Assembly: GCA_030867875.1 (NCBI GenBank)
Contig: JAOWCC010000064.1
Location: 32,882,802 to 32,946,801 of the forward strand
DNA from: Actinernus sp. WN-2022
Taxonomy: Eukaryota; Cnidaria; Anthozoa; Actiniaria; Actinernidae
Direction of reading: 5' to 3'
Length of the DNA: 64,000 nucleotides
The notes beneath the pieces were generated by a model, which had not been told where the DNA came from, searched no databases, and worked only from the letters and a program-made list of their open reading frames with translations. Shown here piece after piece: positions 14,301-24,000 of the stretch. Position numbers and translations under genes: made by a program. Within the stretch, counting starts at the first letter, position 1, and each line of letters opens with the position of its first letter.

Positions 14301-15965
14301 CGAGGAATACATAAACGTTTACGCGAGTCTTCAAGCGGACTTGGTTCCAGATCCCCTAACGGTTTTTTCGACCGACCGACCCATCATCACGAGAGGGGGA
14401 TGGGAAGCGAAACATTATATTGGGGTGGCCTAAGCATCAATACAGGGGTTTACCTTGATACTTCACCCGACCGGGGTAGAGGAAGTCAGTGATCGGTTGA
14501 GAGACTCAACCAGACTCCGTAAAACAGATACTAGCATAGTATTGTTGGGTACAACACTGATTAATAAATCTGGGCCCGGTGTACCGAGGGTCAGTTAAAT
14601 CGCACTATCCCAGGGATTGTAGGCTGTGTAAAGCCGCTGCTCAACCCTAAAAAATCGGGAGAGCGCATCTGTAAAAGTCCATAACTTATTATACAAAAGC
14701 ATGCTGGTAGAGACAAATTACCTATTTTTAAGTTCTAAGTTATATTTGAAGCTTATCAAGGTAATTTTACAAAAAACAAAGAAATAGGAGATATTGTAGT
14801 TGAGTCTACGAATAGCAGTTTCAGCGGTATTGACCCGAACGCCTCACTTCAATGTAACGAAGCGCCATTGAAACCATCATTCTTACACGATACCAACACC
14901 CTCCTAAACAAGCACGACTAATTTAGATACACAGTTTGAATAGCGCTTCATTACATTGAAGTGAGGCGTTTGGGTCAATACCGCTGAAACTGCTATTCGT
15001 AGACTCAACTACAATATCTCCTATTCAGGAAATGTCGGTGATGACATCACATCAGTAGCATATTGGAAATATAAACCTTTATATCTCGTAGTAGTAACAC
15101 CCACATCAAGAAATAGTCTACAATTGGACTATCCACTTCATGTACAATCGATATCAAATATAACTAATTTGGGCTTATATGCACTTGAATGTACGACTAG
15201 TCGCTCAGTTCTTTCTCAATCACAGGGTACGCCACAAAACTAGATTGCATTTAGCTCTTTCCGATTAAAATTCGCGAACGTTCTGATATACGGTGAACAT
15301 TATTTTCAGAGCGCTTTGGTGACGTCAAGTGCCCACTCGTTCAAGCAGCGAAGCCTACAAGTGCGAGTGTTTGGTTATCCTTCAACTACTCAGTTTGACC
15401 GAGACTCCTTTCTACTCTTTATCCAAAACATGGACCTCAAGGTAATATACCATTATTGTACCTTGACCTCGGTACATTGTACTTTGATTTGTATGTAACA
15501 AATATGTCACTTTGCCGCGGATCTGCCCTCTTATACAGACGTGACGAGAACAAAGAAGTACGCCATGTCGTTTGTGCATCTATAGGAGAACTGACCCACC
15601 GTAAAATGATATATTTGTTTTATGATTATCGAAAAAAGGATTCATGAAATACGCTACTTCCTCTGTGCATGTGTACTCTACGAAACCCATGCCTGTCCAA
15701 TCAGAGTGCGTTTTACAAAATGTTTGTCTAATGTGTTGCAATCAACAGTACCAAGACCATCTGCGCGCCAAACCCTCAAGTTTACGGCCTTTGCGACGGT
15801 TTAGACTAAGCGAATGAGAACTCCTACTTCTTTTGTTTTCAGGCTAAGTTGTTCTTCATTCCTATGAAGTCATCGTACCTGTGGGGATTCTCCACCATGG
15901 TGTTGTTTATTATACTGCTGCTCATGCAGACGAGTACATTAGCTGGTAACAACAAGTACATATAG
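2189..15965 (+). CDS. Gustatory receptor-like (Grl) seven-transmembrane protein, 10 exons
   Basis: Joined exons: 2189-2347, 4886-5041, 6020-6373, 7228-7274, 8186-8296, 9456-9627, 11874-11973, 13197-13306, 15310-15441, 15843-15965. All junctions are GT/AG and all phases agree, giving 487 aa and a TAG stop. Hydrophobic segments fit seven TM helices at about 74-94, 188-208, 240-263, 280-301, 352-373, 386-403 and 460-478. The C-terminal third matches the animal Gr/Or (7tm_7) plan: a long intracellular loop after TM4 (IEEKTAELGHLMK), then RSLNGVTARITTL leading into TM5, and TM7 FSTMVLFIILLLMQ whose Gln476 sits where insect Grs keep the Q of the TY-Q-F motif. The introns before exons 7, 9 and 10 are phase 0, as described for the ancestral C-terminal introns of this superfamily. 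In insects these proteins are ligand-gated cation channels; in Nematostella a Grl acts in body patterning. The ligand and role here are unknown. The start is uncertain: an upstream exon is possible because TTTAATGCAG at the putative ATG also looks like a splice acceptor. Confidence 0.8.
3425..4185. mobile_element. Inverted-arm MITE pair in Grl intron 1
   Basis: Sequence 3425-3585 is repeated in inverted orientation at about 3930-4180, sharing ATATTTTGAAAGTTCTCAAA-type and GACCAATCAGAATCCA-type blocks. A third, single-arm member lies at 6775-6970. These are non-coding dispersed repeats. Confidence 0.55.
4886..5041 (+). CDS. Grl exon 2 (TM1)
   Basis: Encodes aa 54-105: a Cys/Arg-rich lead-in (PFCRDSLKCRGLW), then the strongly hydrophobic NILYTLIIFLLLLFSYVSSI, the first transmembrane helix. 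Acceptor CAACAG|ATA and donor AGG|GTTTGT are both phase 0. Confidence 0.75.
5500..5610. mobile_element. Short palindromic MITE in Grl intron 2
   Basis: The ends are inverted copies (TATTGACTGAGT...ACTCAGTCAATA), with inner inverted blocks GGACGGGAAAA and TTTTTCCCGTCC. It is about 110 bp and has no coding content. Confidence 0.55.
6020..6373 (+). CDS. Grl exon 3 (Thr/Pro-rich extracellular loop and TM2)
   Basis: Encodes aa 106-223, the longest exon. Residues about 111-162 are dominated by Thr, Pro, Ser and Asn, with four N-X-S/T sequons at Asn123, 134, 138 and 145. The segment LSAYIVPNFLHFLAFVMGFY (188-207) is the second TM helix. With the cytoplasmic N terminus usual for this family, the Thr/Pro segment would be the first extracellular loop and mucin-like. 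Acceptor and donor are phase 0. Confidence 0.75.
6526..6775. repeat. 32-bp minisatellite in Grl intron 3
   Basis: About seven to eight head-to-tail copies of a 32-bp unit containing GATCACTTCCC(T/A)TGGTCC. Copies differ mainly at the T/A position and at GCACTACC/GCAGTACC. There are no spacers, so it is not CRISPR-like. Confidence 0.85.
6775..6970. mobile_element. Single-arm copy of the 3425-4185 MITE family
   Basis: It shares the blocks GAGAACTTTCAAAATATCA, GAGCAAACATTTGC and TTGACCAATCAGAATCCA with the right arm at 3930-4180. Confidence 0.55.
7228..7274 (+). CDS. Grl exon 4 (intracellular loop 1)
   Basis: Encodes aa 224-238 plus two bases of Arg239: VFLQSKIQTKIVKRL, a basic stretch after TM2 that fits a cytoplasmic loop. 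Acceptor TTTGTAG|GTT, donor TGAG|GTAAGT; ends in phase 2. Confidence 0.7.
8186..8296 (+). CDS. Grl exon 5 (TM3)
   Basis: Encodes aa 239-275, containing SFLILGVVWLLVILGSFILF, the third TM helix, then NLPSVTGFRNSV. Acceptor TTTCAG|GTC completes Arg239; donor TAAG|GTAAGG is phase 2. Confidence 0.75.
8438..8655. mobile_element. MITE related to the TTAA element at 18031
   Basis: Its sequence parallels 18040-18249 (GTATTCCGGAATAAGAATAC, ACTACAAATCGC, TTAGCCACTGGAATACTAA, and a final TGGAATAAGGTCAATCGAACG). The left terminus is less well preserved than in the 18031 copy. Confidence 0.6.
9456..9627 (+). CDS. Grl exon 6 (TM4 and intracellular loop 2)
   Basis: Encodes aa 276-333. The fourth TM helix is around VAACLMVLGNLVEVCVTFAI, followed by NYCAQCQLLIYYLGDIALRI and EEKTAELGHLMK. 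This polar region after TM4 is a recognisable part of Gr-family intracellular loop 2. Donor AAG|GTGGGT is phase 0. Confidence 0.8.
9950..10028 (-). mobile_element. tRNA-derived SINE head (probable)
   Basis: The complement contains an A-box-like TAGCTCAGGTAGTAGAGC and a B-box-like GGATTGGAATCCC at tRNA spacing. The anticodon arm does not form well, so this is read as SINE-derived rather than a tRNA gene. It abuts the tandem array that begins at 10027. Confidence 0.4.
10027..10965. repeat. 86-bp tandem array with 172-bp higher-order pattern (Grl intron 6)
   Basis: About 11 copies of a roughly 86-bp unit carrying the palindrome-like GTACGGCATGCCGTGAC and the block GAGCAGATTTCGTATGAGTG. From about 10316 to 10700 two variants alternate (CAATGAC with CAGATTCG; CACTGAATAC with CAGATTTCG), giving a 172-bp dimer. 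Open frames across it are repeat artefacts. Confidence 0.9.
10966..11092. repeat. Terminal unit of the array family, also found at 16140-16320
   Basis: It shares CCAATCAAATTACAGAGATA-like and CCCACTCATACGAAATCT blocks with 16195-16310. The last block is the inverse complement of the GAGCAGATTTCGTATGAGTG end of the tandem unit, suggesting a foldback element whose internal units amplified. Confidence 0.6.
11589..11803. mobile_element. MITE with GATGGCGGC termini, copy 1
   Basis: Inverted ends GAAGATGGCGGCTGT and CAAGCCGCCATCTT enclose a second inverted pair (CCACAATCCCTTGCG and CGCAAAGGATTGTGG). The same element lies at 33821-34046. Confidence 0.65.
11874..11973 (+). CDS. Grl exon 7 (loop 2 to TM5)
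   Basis: Encodes aa 334-366: DLWEVKKYLRSLNGVTARIT leads into LVIFNYCELAVI, the start of TM5. The LN motif before a hydrophobic helix is typical of Gr-family loop 2/TM5. Acceptor TGTAG|GAC is phase 0; donor ATTG|GTAAGG is phase 1. Confidence 0.75.
12132..12573. mobile_element. MITE with internal 75-bp tandem repeats
   Basis: The terminal inverted repeats are about 27 bp (left GTTTTCACTAGCTACATAAG, right complement GTTTTCACCAGCGACATAG). Between them a roughly 75-bp unit (TACTCACAGGTGTGAGATAA, TACGCAGACG) is repeated about 4.5 times. A related single-unit element lies near 37125-37285. Apparent proteins on both strands come from the repeat. Confidence 0.75.
12905..13040. mobile_element. Palindromic MITE
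   Basis: Arms TTATTACACGAAGACTTGTG and its rough complement near 13005-13039 flank a short AT-rich centre; both include GTAATACGGCTGGG or its complement. It sits about 160 bp before Grl exon 8. Confidence 0.6.
13197..13306 (+). CDS. Grl exon 8 (TM5 end, loop, TM6)
   Basis: Encodes aa 367-403: the end of TM5 (LCILFM), a short loop EPRDVPTSQLVY, and TM6 (SIVPVVCLLTLICPLAM). Acceptor CCACAG|GTC completes Gly367; donor ATG|GTAAGG is phase 0. Confidence 0.75.
13340..13615. mobile_element. Probable foldback MITE in Grl intron 8
   Basis: The end blocks GTCCACACGTAGACGCTTTC and TTTACGTGTAGACAGAAAGC are partly inverted, and the interior is rich in CGTTTT/AAAACG words. The boundaries are approximate. 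Confidence 0.35.
13706..13803. mobile_element. Short palindromic element
   Basis: GGGATCCCTGTGGTTTGTA and its complement TACAAACCACAGGGATCCC form inverted arms separated by about 30 bp. Confidence 0.6.
14783..15025. mobile_element. Near-perfect palindromic MITE (about 80-bp arms)
   Basis: The left arm (14783-14868) and right arm (14942-15025) are almost exact inverted copies, beginning AATAGGAGATATTGTAGTTG and ending with its complement. The 75-bp centre is unrelated. The high arm identity suggests a young insertion in Grl intron 8. Confidence 0.8.
15310..15441 (+). CDS. Grl exon 9 (loop before TM7)
   Basis: Encodes aa 404-447, a polar connecting segment (SFKQRSLQVRVFGYPSTTQF then DSFLLFIQNMDLK). 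In the Gr family this loop between TM6 and TM7 is cytoplasmic and near the pore. Both junctions are phase 0. Confidence 0.75.
15843..15965 (+). CDS. Grl exon 10 (TM7 and stop)
   Basis: Encodes aa 448-487 and TAG. AKLFFIPMKSSYLWGFSTMV continues into LFIILLLMQTST, the seventh TM helix with the conserved Gln at 476, then a short tail AGNNKYI. The A(K/G)LF...S opening of the last exon is a strong Gr-superfamily signature. Confidence 0.85.
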   Translation, partial: AKLFFIPMKSSYLWGFSTMVLFIILLLMQTSTLAGNNKYI

Positions 15966-16083
15966 TAACGCGCAGTACTGTGGGGTTCTCCACCATGGTG
16001 TTGTTTATTATACTGCTGCTCATACAGACGAGTTCATTAGCTGGTAACAAGAAGTACATATAGTCATGCGCAGTACTGTGGCG
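15875..16083 (+). repeat. Tandem duplication of the Grl TM7 exon end
   Basis: Positions 15875-15974 are repeated at 15975-16074 with about 5% difference, followed by the first nine bases of a third copy. Copy 2 has lost one base in GGGATTCTCC, so it does not encode TM7 in frame, and it lies after the stop codon. Confidence 0.85.
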
Positions 16084-16139
16084 AATACACGTAAAATAGC
16101 AATTCAACGCGAGGAAGACGAAACCTCGCCAACTGCCAA

Positions 16140-16390
16140 ATGCGATACTGTACATATATATGCAACATATGCCGTGCCTTTGAAATGGCTTCCCATGGTT
16201 TGTCTTTCTGATCAAATCAAATTACAGAGTTACGGTACAGTAAGTTACAGTACGGTTACGTTGAGGCTACGGACATAATGTAGTTTTTCCTACTCATACG
16301 AAATCTGCTCTATAGAGAGGAATGTGTATGAAGGGCAGGTTATCATACTGATTTACGGCACGGTTACTGTACAGCATGCTGTGACATTGA
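16140..16390. repeat. Dispersed repeat related to the 10-kb tandem array
   Basis: It contains the ATCAAATTACAGAG and CTACTCATACGAAATCTGCT blocks of 10966-11092, then a GCACGGTTACTGTACAGCAT unit. It lies in the intergenic space after Grl. Confidence 0.55.
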
Positions 16391-16541
16391 AGTGATTTCC
16401 GTATTGTTTCATGCAAAAGCCTATTAATGTCTTCAACCAGAGCGCAGACTCTAAATATTTTAAGCCATTAATTTCAACTTACTTGTGGTATTGCTATGAG
16501 GCGAACAAGAAGCAGCTCTATTGTTTGCTATCGGTAGGTTT

Positions 16542-16547
16542 AATAAA
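16542..16547 (+). terminator. Candidate Grl polyadenylation signal
   Basis: AATAAA about 580 bp after the Grl stop; another lies near 16603. Which is used cannot be told from sequence. Confidence 0.3.
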
Positions 16548-16885
16548 CAAGGATTGATGTTCGTAGTAGCTTTTTCAACACTACGTTACAAGCAACGCAG
16601 CGAAATAAATTTAACCATCTCACTTAAACTCGAAAATTTAATATGCTGTTAGTGCAAGTTCCAACGCATAAGGTTTGATAACAACAACCTTTTATTTCGT
16701 ACCTCTAAATATTAAATACAATATTTAATAAAACAAAAGGAAGGAATGGTTCAAAAATTATGGTACAGGCTAACTGAATAGTGAGAAGACTAATCTAGCA
16801 GGTAGCAAAGTATATTAAGCTGAAAATGGTCGCTAAAATAAGATGTACGAGGTTGACAGCATACATAAATAAGTGATCAAAATAG

Positions 16886-17510
16886 AGAATATATAGCCTG
16901 CAGAACAGGCGCTTTTCCGATACGAGCAGAGCGAGTTCTGATACCGACCGAGCAAAGAGAGCTACGAGAAGAAATAAGCGCCTGCTGCCATCTTACGGAC
17001 CTTTTCCGCACGGATTAACATGTTTATTTAACATGACAATGCTTATTTAACATGACAATGCTTTGCAAATAGGACAATGCCGAAGCGCTAATTGCTGTCC
17101 GACTCGACTTCCACGGTAAACAGTTGCAAAATAAGGCTTTTACCTGTTGGTAAAACCGCCAAAATATCTCGCCTAGAAAGTACAAATGTAGACTATTCAC
17201 TGCCTGCTTTGTTCTTCTAAATACTTTCCTGAATTAACGCTCAACCGCTCGATCACTTCTCTCTTGTCGCCGTCATTTCAGTCAGTTCGCAGGAGGAATG
17301 TGCGACATTTCATGACACATGACAGCGATGACAGCTAATTGACCAATCCGTATTTCCCGTCCAGAATCTGTACGGGAAATGAAAATGTTTGCAGGCCCTC
17401 CTCCTCCTCTCTCGTGCCAGTCTCCTTTTTCCATTTTCACGCGGCCAAAACATTTTATCACTTCCTTTGTGTTGAAATAACACTGAGAGCCTGTTTCGCA
17501 GGCTAAGTAA
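16886..17510. mobile_element. Probable TIR element between Grl and COG3
   Basis: The ends share AGCCTGCAGAACAGGCGCT and the complement of AGAGCCTGTTTCGCAGGCT. No transposase is visible inside. Boundaries are approximate. Confidence 0.45.
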
Positions 17511-18030
17511 TATATGACCAAGTGATGATGGTGTGATATTAGTAAGGTTTATTGGGCTGGAACGAGGGGTTATTTCCCACTCATATGAAATCTGCTCTAA
17601 ATATTAAATACCCCCGAGCGGAAAGCCAATAGACCTTTCCCACGCGGCGGCCATCTTGGAATAAACTCGCTCTTATGATCGAAGTTTTGGTTATAGGAAA
17701 AGGAGCTTACAGTGCTCGTATAAACTAAACCTGTCCATTTTATTCTGTTACAAAAATCTGAAGACGGCGAATGCCAGAATTTACATTAAATCGCTTAGAG
17801 CGGATTCCGCATGGATGGGAAAGTGACTGCAATGACTCACCTGATGGTATTCACTATAAAATTAAATTCTTTTCACAATACTTAATACTTCTTTGAAGAA
17901 AATTATATGATTGTTCGTCTCCACAGAAGATTCGTAATTCTTAAGAACAGAATTATTGTTCTGGAGGAAAGAGTTAATTCTTCTCAGCAGCATTACCATT
18001 CGTCCAACAACAAAGTACAAAGAATGGAAT

Positions 18031-18249
18031 TTAAGGGCGTTCGATTGATCGTATTCCTGAATAAGAATACACACAATGAAACTACAAATCGCTTATATAG
18101 GGATTTTTAGCCACTGGAATACTAACTGTATCCTGAATATCATATCAGCAAACGTTTCTAGCTTAGTGCCAATTGAATATATGTCTGATCAGTCCAGAGA
18201 CTCCATCAGCATTCTTATTCTGGAATACGGCCAATCGAACGCACCTTAA
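18031..18249. mobile_element. TTAA-flanked (piggyBac-like) MITE
   Basis: TTAA at 18031-18034 and 18246-18249 flank inverted ends GGGCGTTCGATTG and CAATCGAACGCACC. TTAA target duplications are typical of piggyBac elements; no transposase is present. Another family member is at 8438-8655. Confidence 0.65.
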
Positions 18250-18584
18250 GACATTGAAATGTTTCCTCGTTACAGTCCATGTTCTATGACTAACAATGAA
18301 GCAAACTTTCCTGTATCAGGAAGTACATTGTAGTTCCCTAATCAGAGTTACAAGAATTCGAGGATCCAGTTCAAAGTTTTTTTAATATAATTTTTGGACT
18401 GCATTACTTTAATGGAGAAAGCATGTGAATGAAAATTGTACATAGAATATCAATTGCATTATGTAATAAAGAGTACAACAATGAATAACATAATTATTGA
18501 TATTTATATGTTGGGGTAACATGACAATAAGCATGACAGACCCTCAGTATGTAGGTCTGACAGTTTTGGCCGGATCAAATTATG

Positions 18585-18969
18585 CGTTAAGGCCGCCGCA
18601 CACGAGAGCTGTAACCTTAGCCAACGGGCAGAGAGGTCGTTTGCTAAGCTGATATCTCTCGTGTGCGGAAAATTCGGCGAGTTGACAGTGTTTGCTATTT
18701 TTAGTCTCTTGAGGCGAGAAACTCACCGTGAGCACTGAAGAGAGCTAACAGCTTGGCTTAGCGTAATCTATTGACCAATGAAAACGCACAGCGCGCTCAC
18801 GTGATTTCAAAATGGCGACGTCCAGCGAAGTAATAAGGTAGTAAGCTAAGGGGATAGCTTAGTGAAATTCACCGTGAGGTGAAACAGCGCTTGAGCTAAC
18901 AACTCGGCAAACGACCTCTCGTATCCGTTGGCTAAGCTGATAGCTCTCGTGCACGTGTGCGGCGGGCTT
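18585..18969. mobile_element. TIR element with roughly 70-bp ends
   Basis: The left end GCCGCCGCACACGAGAGCT and the right-end complement (GCCCGCCGCACACGTGC, ACGAGAGCTATCAGCTTAGC) are inverted copies; both contain GAGAGGTCGTTTGC. The interior is non-coding. Confidence 0.65.
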
Positions 18970-19196
18970 TATGTATACATTTTGGCAGGGGTGTACCTAC
19001 CTTTATATTAAGCCAATAGTCTTTCCTTTAACTTGTGCCTCGGGAAATGCCATTTCGGAAGGGACCTAACTTTTCAAGTTTCCTAGACCCCCTTAGAGGC
19101 GCACTGTTGTCTTAAAAAAACCCAGCCATTTCACACACATTCTACACATTATGCAGCATTGAAAAGTACTCACTGAAATGCCTTCCAGTATTCTAT

Positions 19197-19202
19197 TTTA
19201 TT
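19197..19202 (-). terminator. COG3 polyadenylation signal (candidate)
   Basis: AATAAA on the minus strand, about 210 bp after the COG3 stop codon at 19412-19414. Confidence 0.45.
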
Positions 19203-19411
19203 ATTTGCAATATATGGAATATGCATAATTTCTTTGGAAGAACATTAAATATCCCTTTTACTCCTTTGTACATGTCTTTAAAATATATTCATTCGTAACT
19301 ACTAATGCTACAACAACCGCTCCAATTGAAAACTAACTGCGTGATGTCTGAGAAAGCCTGGGTTTTTTAAACTCAGAGTTTCACATGTCCGATGCGAGTG
19401 GTTTTCACACT

Positions 19412-19438
19412 TCAGAAAACTGCCAGCAACAATGAAAC
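19412..19438 (-). CDS. COG3: COG3 exon 24 (last 8 codons and stop)
   Basis: VSLLLAVF and TGA after acceptor TTTACAG. It is tiny but matches the hydrophobic C-terminal tail (LSLLL-like) that follows CPSxxQ in animal COG3, and phase 0 agrees with exon 23. Confidence 0.8.
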   Translation of the reverse strand, partial: VSLLLAVF

Positions 19439-21008
19439 CTGTAAAGAAAGGAAACAACGTAGGAATAAAGAACAGAAATTTATAAGCGCTATATAAATAT
19501 TATTATTATTAAGTATGGTTAAGCCATTCATCAGGACAAGCAAAAACATGCTTGTTTAATGAAGTTTTATCGGTGGCTTGAAGTCAATTTAGTTATATCA
19601 GGTCTGCGGTCTACTGGCAAAAAGTCTTGCGTATGCAACAGATTATTTGATTATTATGTATAGGTTAAAAACCGAGTGCGAGGTCTTTCATTGAAATTAT
19701 AGACCGAGGGCGCATTTAATTTCATTGAAAGATCGAGCATGAGGTTTATAGACTTGCCACGCTTTTGGCGTATACTGCTTCTTTGAAGCGATAGACACCA
19801 TAGACTATATAGCAACCACGCCGTCGCAGTGCACTTTGGGATGGATATCTCAGTTTCCATTGTTAAATTCAAGATGGCCGCCCAACACTGAGATATCCAT
19901 CCCAAAGTGCACTGCGACGGCGGGGTTGCGAAAAAGTCTATGAAACCGTGTTAACTCTGATCACGTGATCCAGCGTTTACCGCTGCCATGTTGGATGAGA
20001 GGAAGACCACGAGTTTGTTTGCTGCGTTTGTTTGCTGTCATACGTCACTTTAATATAATGTGCATCCTCGATAATCGATATACATGAACAGTCTCTCCTC
20101 CACACCACAGGTAACCCAATCTTGAAGAGAGAGAAGGCCAGATTTTGATAAGACTTTCAATGTTTGCTTGCTAAGTATGAAAACACGCACCTGTTGTATA
20201 GACGGGCATCCAATGATCTGGGTGTCTTCCTCGGAATACGTGCCGCTGGCCAACTCATTCATTTCTTTATAGTATTCCTGGACTTTGGCCTGTAAGAGTG
20301 GGAGATGAGCTAAAGTGAGAACCAATCACTCGAGTTATGCACATTTTGTCTGCGTACTCCCCAGAATGTTGGGTGGTAATGCGCCACATGGGACGCCGGC
20401 AAAACTCTGACCCTATTTCAGACCAAAGTGTATGATTTCGATACCCTATTCCAGGGTTTCAAGTCAATTACATTTTCCGCCGTGGTTTGTTCTCTTTCTC
20501 AATTTATTTTGAAGATCCATATCAAAATAACAAGAGAAACACATTGAACACGTGCGGTTTCATACTTCCCTGTCAAAATTATACCCTTACCCTTTGGGGC
20601 GGCCGTACCGTTTAGCTTATATTTGGGACTATAATGTTGCTTTAGGAAGCAAGTTTCTTTACCTTGACGGGTTTGAATAAGATATACTCTGTGTCCCTAT
20701 TGGCCAAGAACACTGCCATACTCTGCAGTGTGCTGGGCAGCTTGGACTTGAGAAGCATGTACGTTTCGCTCACCACCTTGCGAACGTTCTCTGCAACAAA
20801 CAAACAACATATCTAACAACATTCCTTTACTTATACTCTACATAACATTATAAATCATCACTACTTACCAGGTTTGGCGAATGGTTGCTGCCTTAGGAAC
20901 GCATTTTTGTCCTTTCCCTCGTCTTCTGCAAGCTTCAAGATGACATGTACCTACGAAAACATTGACGTTGTGTCAATAATAAATCAAGAAAATATATGGG
21001 TAAGGTTG

Positions 21009-21039
<31 letters not shown>

Positions 21040-24000
21040 CTACTTAAAAGCGTACCGCTTGTAGTCGTGTTATTTGTAGCCTTGCAGACGGATTCAAAAG
21101 GATCAACAACTCGTGGTGAATAAAAACCCGTGATTTTTCTTATCTTTGAAAGTTTGAAACAGGAGAGTGGTTAGTAAAGAGTGGTAAACAACTGAAATAG
21201 TTAAGTGAGGCAACTTATTATGTGAGGCAACTTATCTGTATAATTCTAGGTTCCGTATGATCGTTATGACGGGGAAGACTCGTGATAGAATCGCATAGTT
21301 ACAGCTAAATCGCACTAGTGCATTTGCGAAATCAGACGCTGATTCTGATTGGGTGAGAGGAGTGATGATTTATAATGGTAATAGAACTTAGTGGAGTGCA
21401 ACTTGGTCTGAAATCATGCTCTTGATTACAAATTGGACTCCCGCATCGCGGTCATGCAATTTTGTAATCACTCGTATTATTTCAGAACAAAATTGCACTC
21501 CATTTAGTTCTAATACCACTTAATTATATTTATTTTGAAATTACAACAACAAACTAGAAAAGTCAAGCGGGTAGTGCTTTGAAGAAGAGGGAAATTGAAA
21601 TATAGGAGCGTGTGAGGGCGATTACGCAATCCCTACCGCTGTGAAATGGCTTCTTAAATTCTGCTTTTTGATTGGTCCAACAAAGGATACAATTATAGAC
21701 ACGAAATGATGCGATTTAGCCTGAAATCACTACTGCTTTCAACCAATCAAACTGCAGGAAACACCAGTGATAAAAAAAAATGAATATAATTGAGTGAAAT
21801 CAGCACTGTAGGCTACGCGCGCTATTTATAGCTTAAGCAACATATCAACAAAAGTAACAAACCATCAAGTAATTCATTGGACTGTGCGACTCAAGGAAAA
21901 CCACTTGCTTGTCTCGGTAATTACACGACACGACTCGGGCGATATCGATTTTCTCGTGCAATTTTCCATGGAATTACCGAGTCAGGCAAGTGATTTTCCA
22001 ATAAAAGCACACGTTAAACGTACCTTGGACAGAAACGCCGACAGAGGAGAAATCAGTGACTCGGACACGTTCTGAATAAACATCTCGCACACCACACGGA
22101 GTTCGCTGTCCACTTCCTACAAACAAACCGCACATTTGTAATCTACGTACTGACAAGACTCGGATAAGAAACCAGAAGGCAGCAATCGGTTACCTTCTTG
22201 GAGTCGCGGTAACTCTCCGTTAACTGAGGGGCTCCCTGATGAAAAGAGAGAAACAACTTCTTACTAGCATTTGAATACTCACTGGATACAAAAAATGAAG
22301 ATCGCAAACGCTGTCCATACAGAAGATGAAGAGAGGTTGGGTTAACGGTTGATGTATCCAATTGTTTCTATATTGAGCCATGAGAAGTTGCTTGGAGGGC
22401 ACAACACGACTTTAGAAACGGACACGCGCTGCAACTAGCGCACAACACTGCGCACGACACTGCGCACGACACTGCGCACGACATTGCTGGCAATTATTTT
22501 GAAATGGGATAGACACACGCAGAAACATGGCCTGCAAAGTTGCACGCAACAATGTCAGAGGTGGACACACGCTGCAATGTACCCTGCGAGCAGAGCCTTC
22601 TTCAACTCCACGACAAGTGAGGAGAAAAGAAGGCTCTGCAGTATTCGTGTTGTCTTGGACTAGTCAAGCCTGTTAAAACTGGTTTATTTGGTTGAAACTG
22701 ATGACCAAATCTGAGCCCACTGCAACAGTGGCAGACAAAGGTAACACGACTGAGTCTGGTACAACACACACAGCGGTCAAACGTCAGTCTGGTGGGTGGC
22801 CGCGCGAATTTCCCGCGCAAATTTACCTTAAAACATATTACAGTGAACTTCTACCCCCAAAAGTTGAGAAAAATACATGAAAGTTAAGCTTTTTATTTTC
22901 ACAGTCGACGGGAAATTGAACAAACTTCAAACTGTGAGTTTACCAGATTGTTTCGTAATTTACCAAAAAACGTTCTCAAGGTTTGAAAACGGGTGTGTGA
23001 ACAGTGACGGCCGCCGGCTCGCTTTGAATTTGTTTTGGAATGTTGTTGCAAGACTTTTGACGCATGCGTAGACGTTTGACCGCTGTGTGGGTACAACACA
23101 AAACCGTTGGCGCATGCTCGATACGAAAACAACACGAACTCTGCAGAGCCTTTTTTTTCTCCTCGCTTGTCGTGGAGTTGAAGAAGAAGGCTCTGCTCGC
23201 AGCGGGCTAGCTGCAATTTTGCTGTTGCCGTTAATGTTACGCGCAGTGCTGCACCGTGTGTCCGTACCTTTATAGTCTCGCTTAATTCATAGCCACATGG
23301 ACAACCATGTGAGCAATCACGCGGACAATCACGTGAACCACGCGGACAATCACGTGGACAACCACGTGCACAACCACGTGCACAACCACGTAGATAACCA
23401 TCGCTACCATTGTGACATACCTCGAGAAGAAAGTCCAGAATGGCATTGTTGCTGCTGAGAGAGAACAACTTGCTGCTTTTACTCCACAAACCTAAGGCAG
23501 CCGTTCTCATCTTACTGAAGTCCAGAGACACTTCCTTTACGGCGAAGTCCACGTCGAATGCAGCAATTTGTTCGCGTAAGATTAGGAGATGCTTGATGAG
23601 GAAGAGATGACCGTTGATGGCATCCTGGGAAGGTGACATCGTATTTGAGTAAATAACGACAAAGAATACTAAAGTTATTATGCTATCACGCTATGTTGAT
23701 CAGGGAGAGGACGTGAACAAGTCGAACACACACACAGGCCTTTCATCTGAACACAGTATTCAGTGTTATAAACTTGATAAACGTTAATCGATGGGTTTTA
23801 GGAGACGAGACACAAAACACTATGGTCTTCCCAAATCGTATTCGAAATTATGACAAAAGTAATAAGAAAACGGTACAGAGGTTATTAGTTTCTGCCGTAT
23901 CGGCCACACTCTTTGTGTTGTAAGGAAATTAACGTTATTTTCCGCCATCGACTGTAAGTTTTTCTCTTCCTGTGACAAGCTGGGACAACAGCCTCGCTTT

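Noticed and set aside
20050..20325. COG3 exon 23 reading through to a stop near 20050
   Set aside because: Homology ends exactly at a good donor (CAG|GTGCGTG), and a tiny downstream exon (19412-19438) gives the expected hydrophobic tail and stop in phase.
22899..23639. 246-codon minus open frame as one protein
   Set aside because: Only 23421-23624 is COG3 exon 18; the rest is minisatellite and TIR-element sequence read through the donor site.
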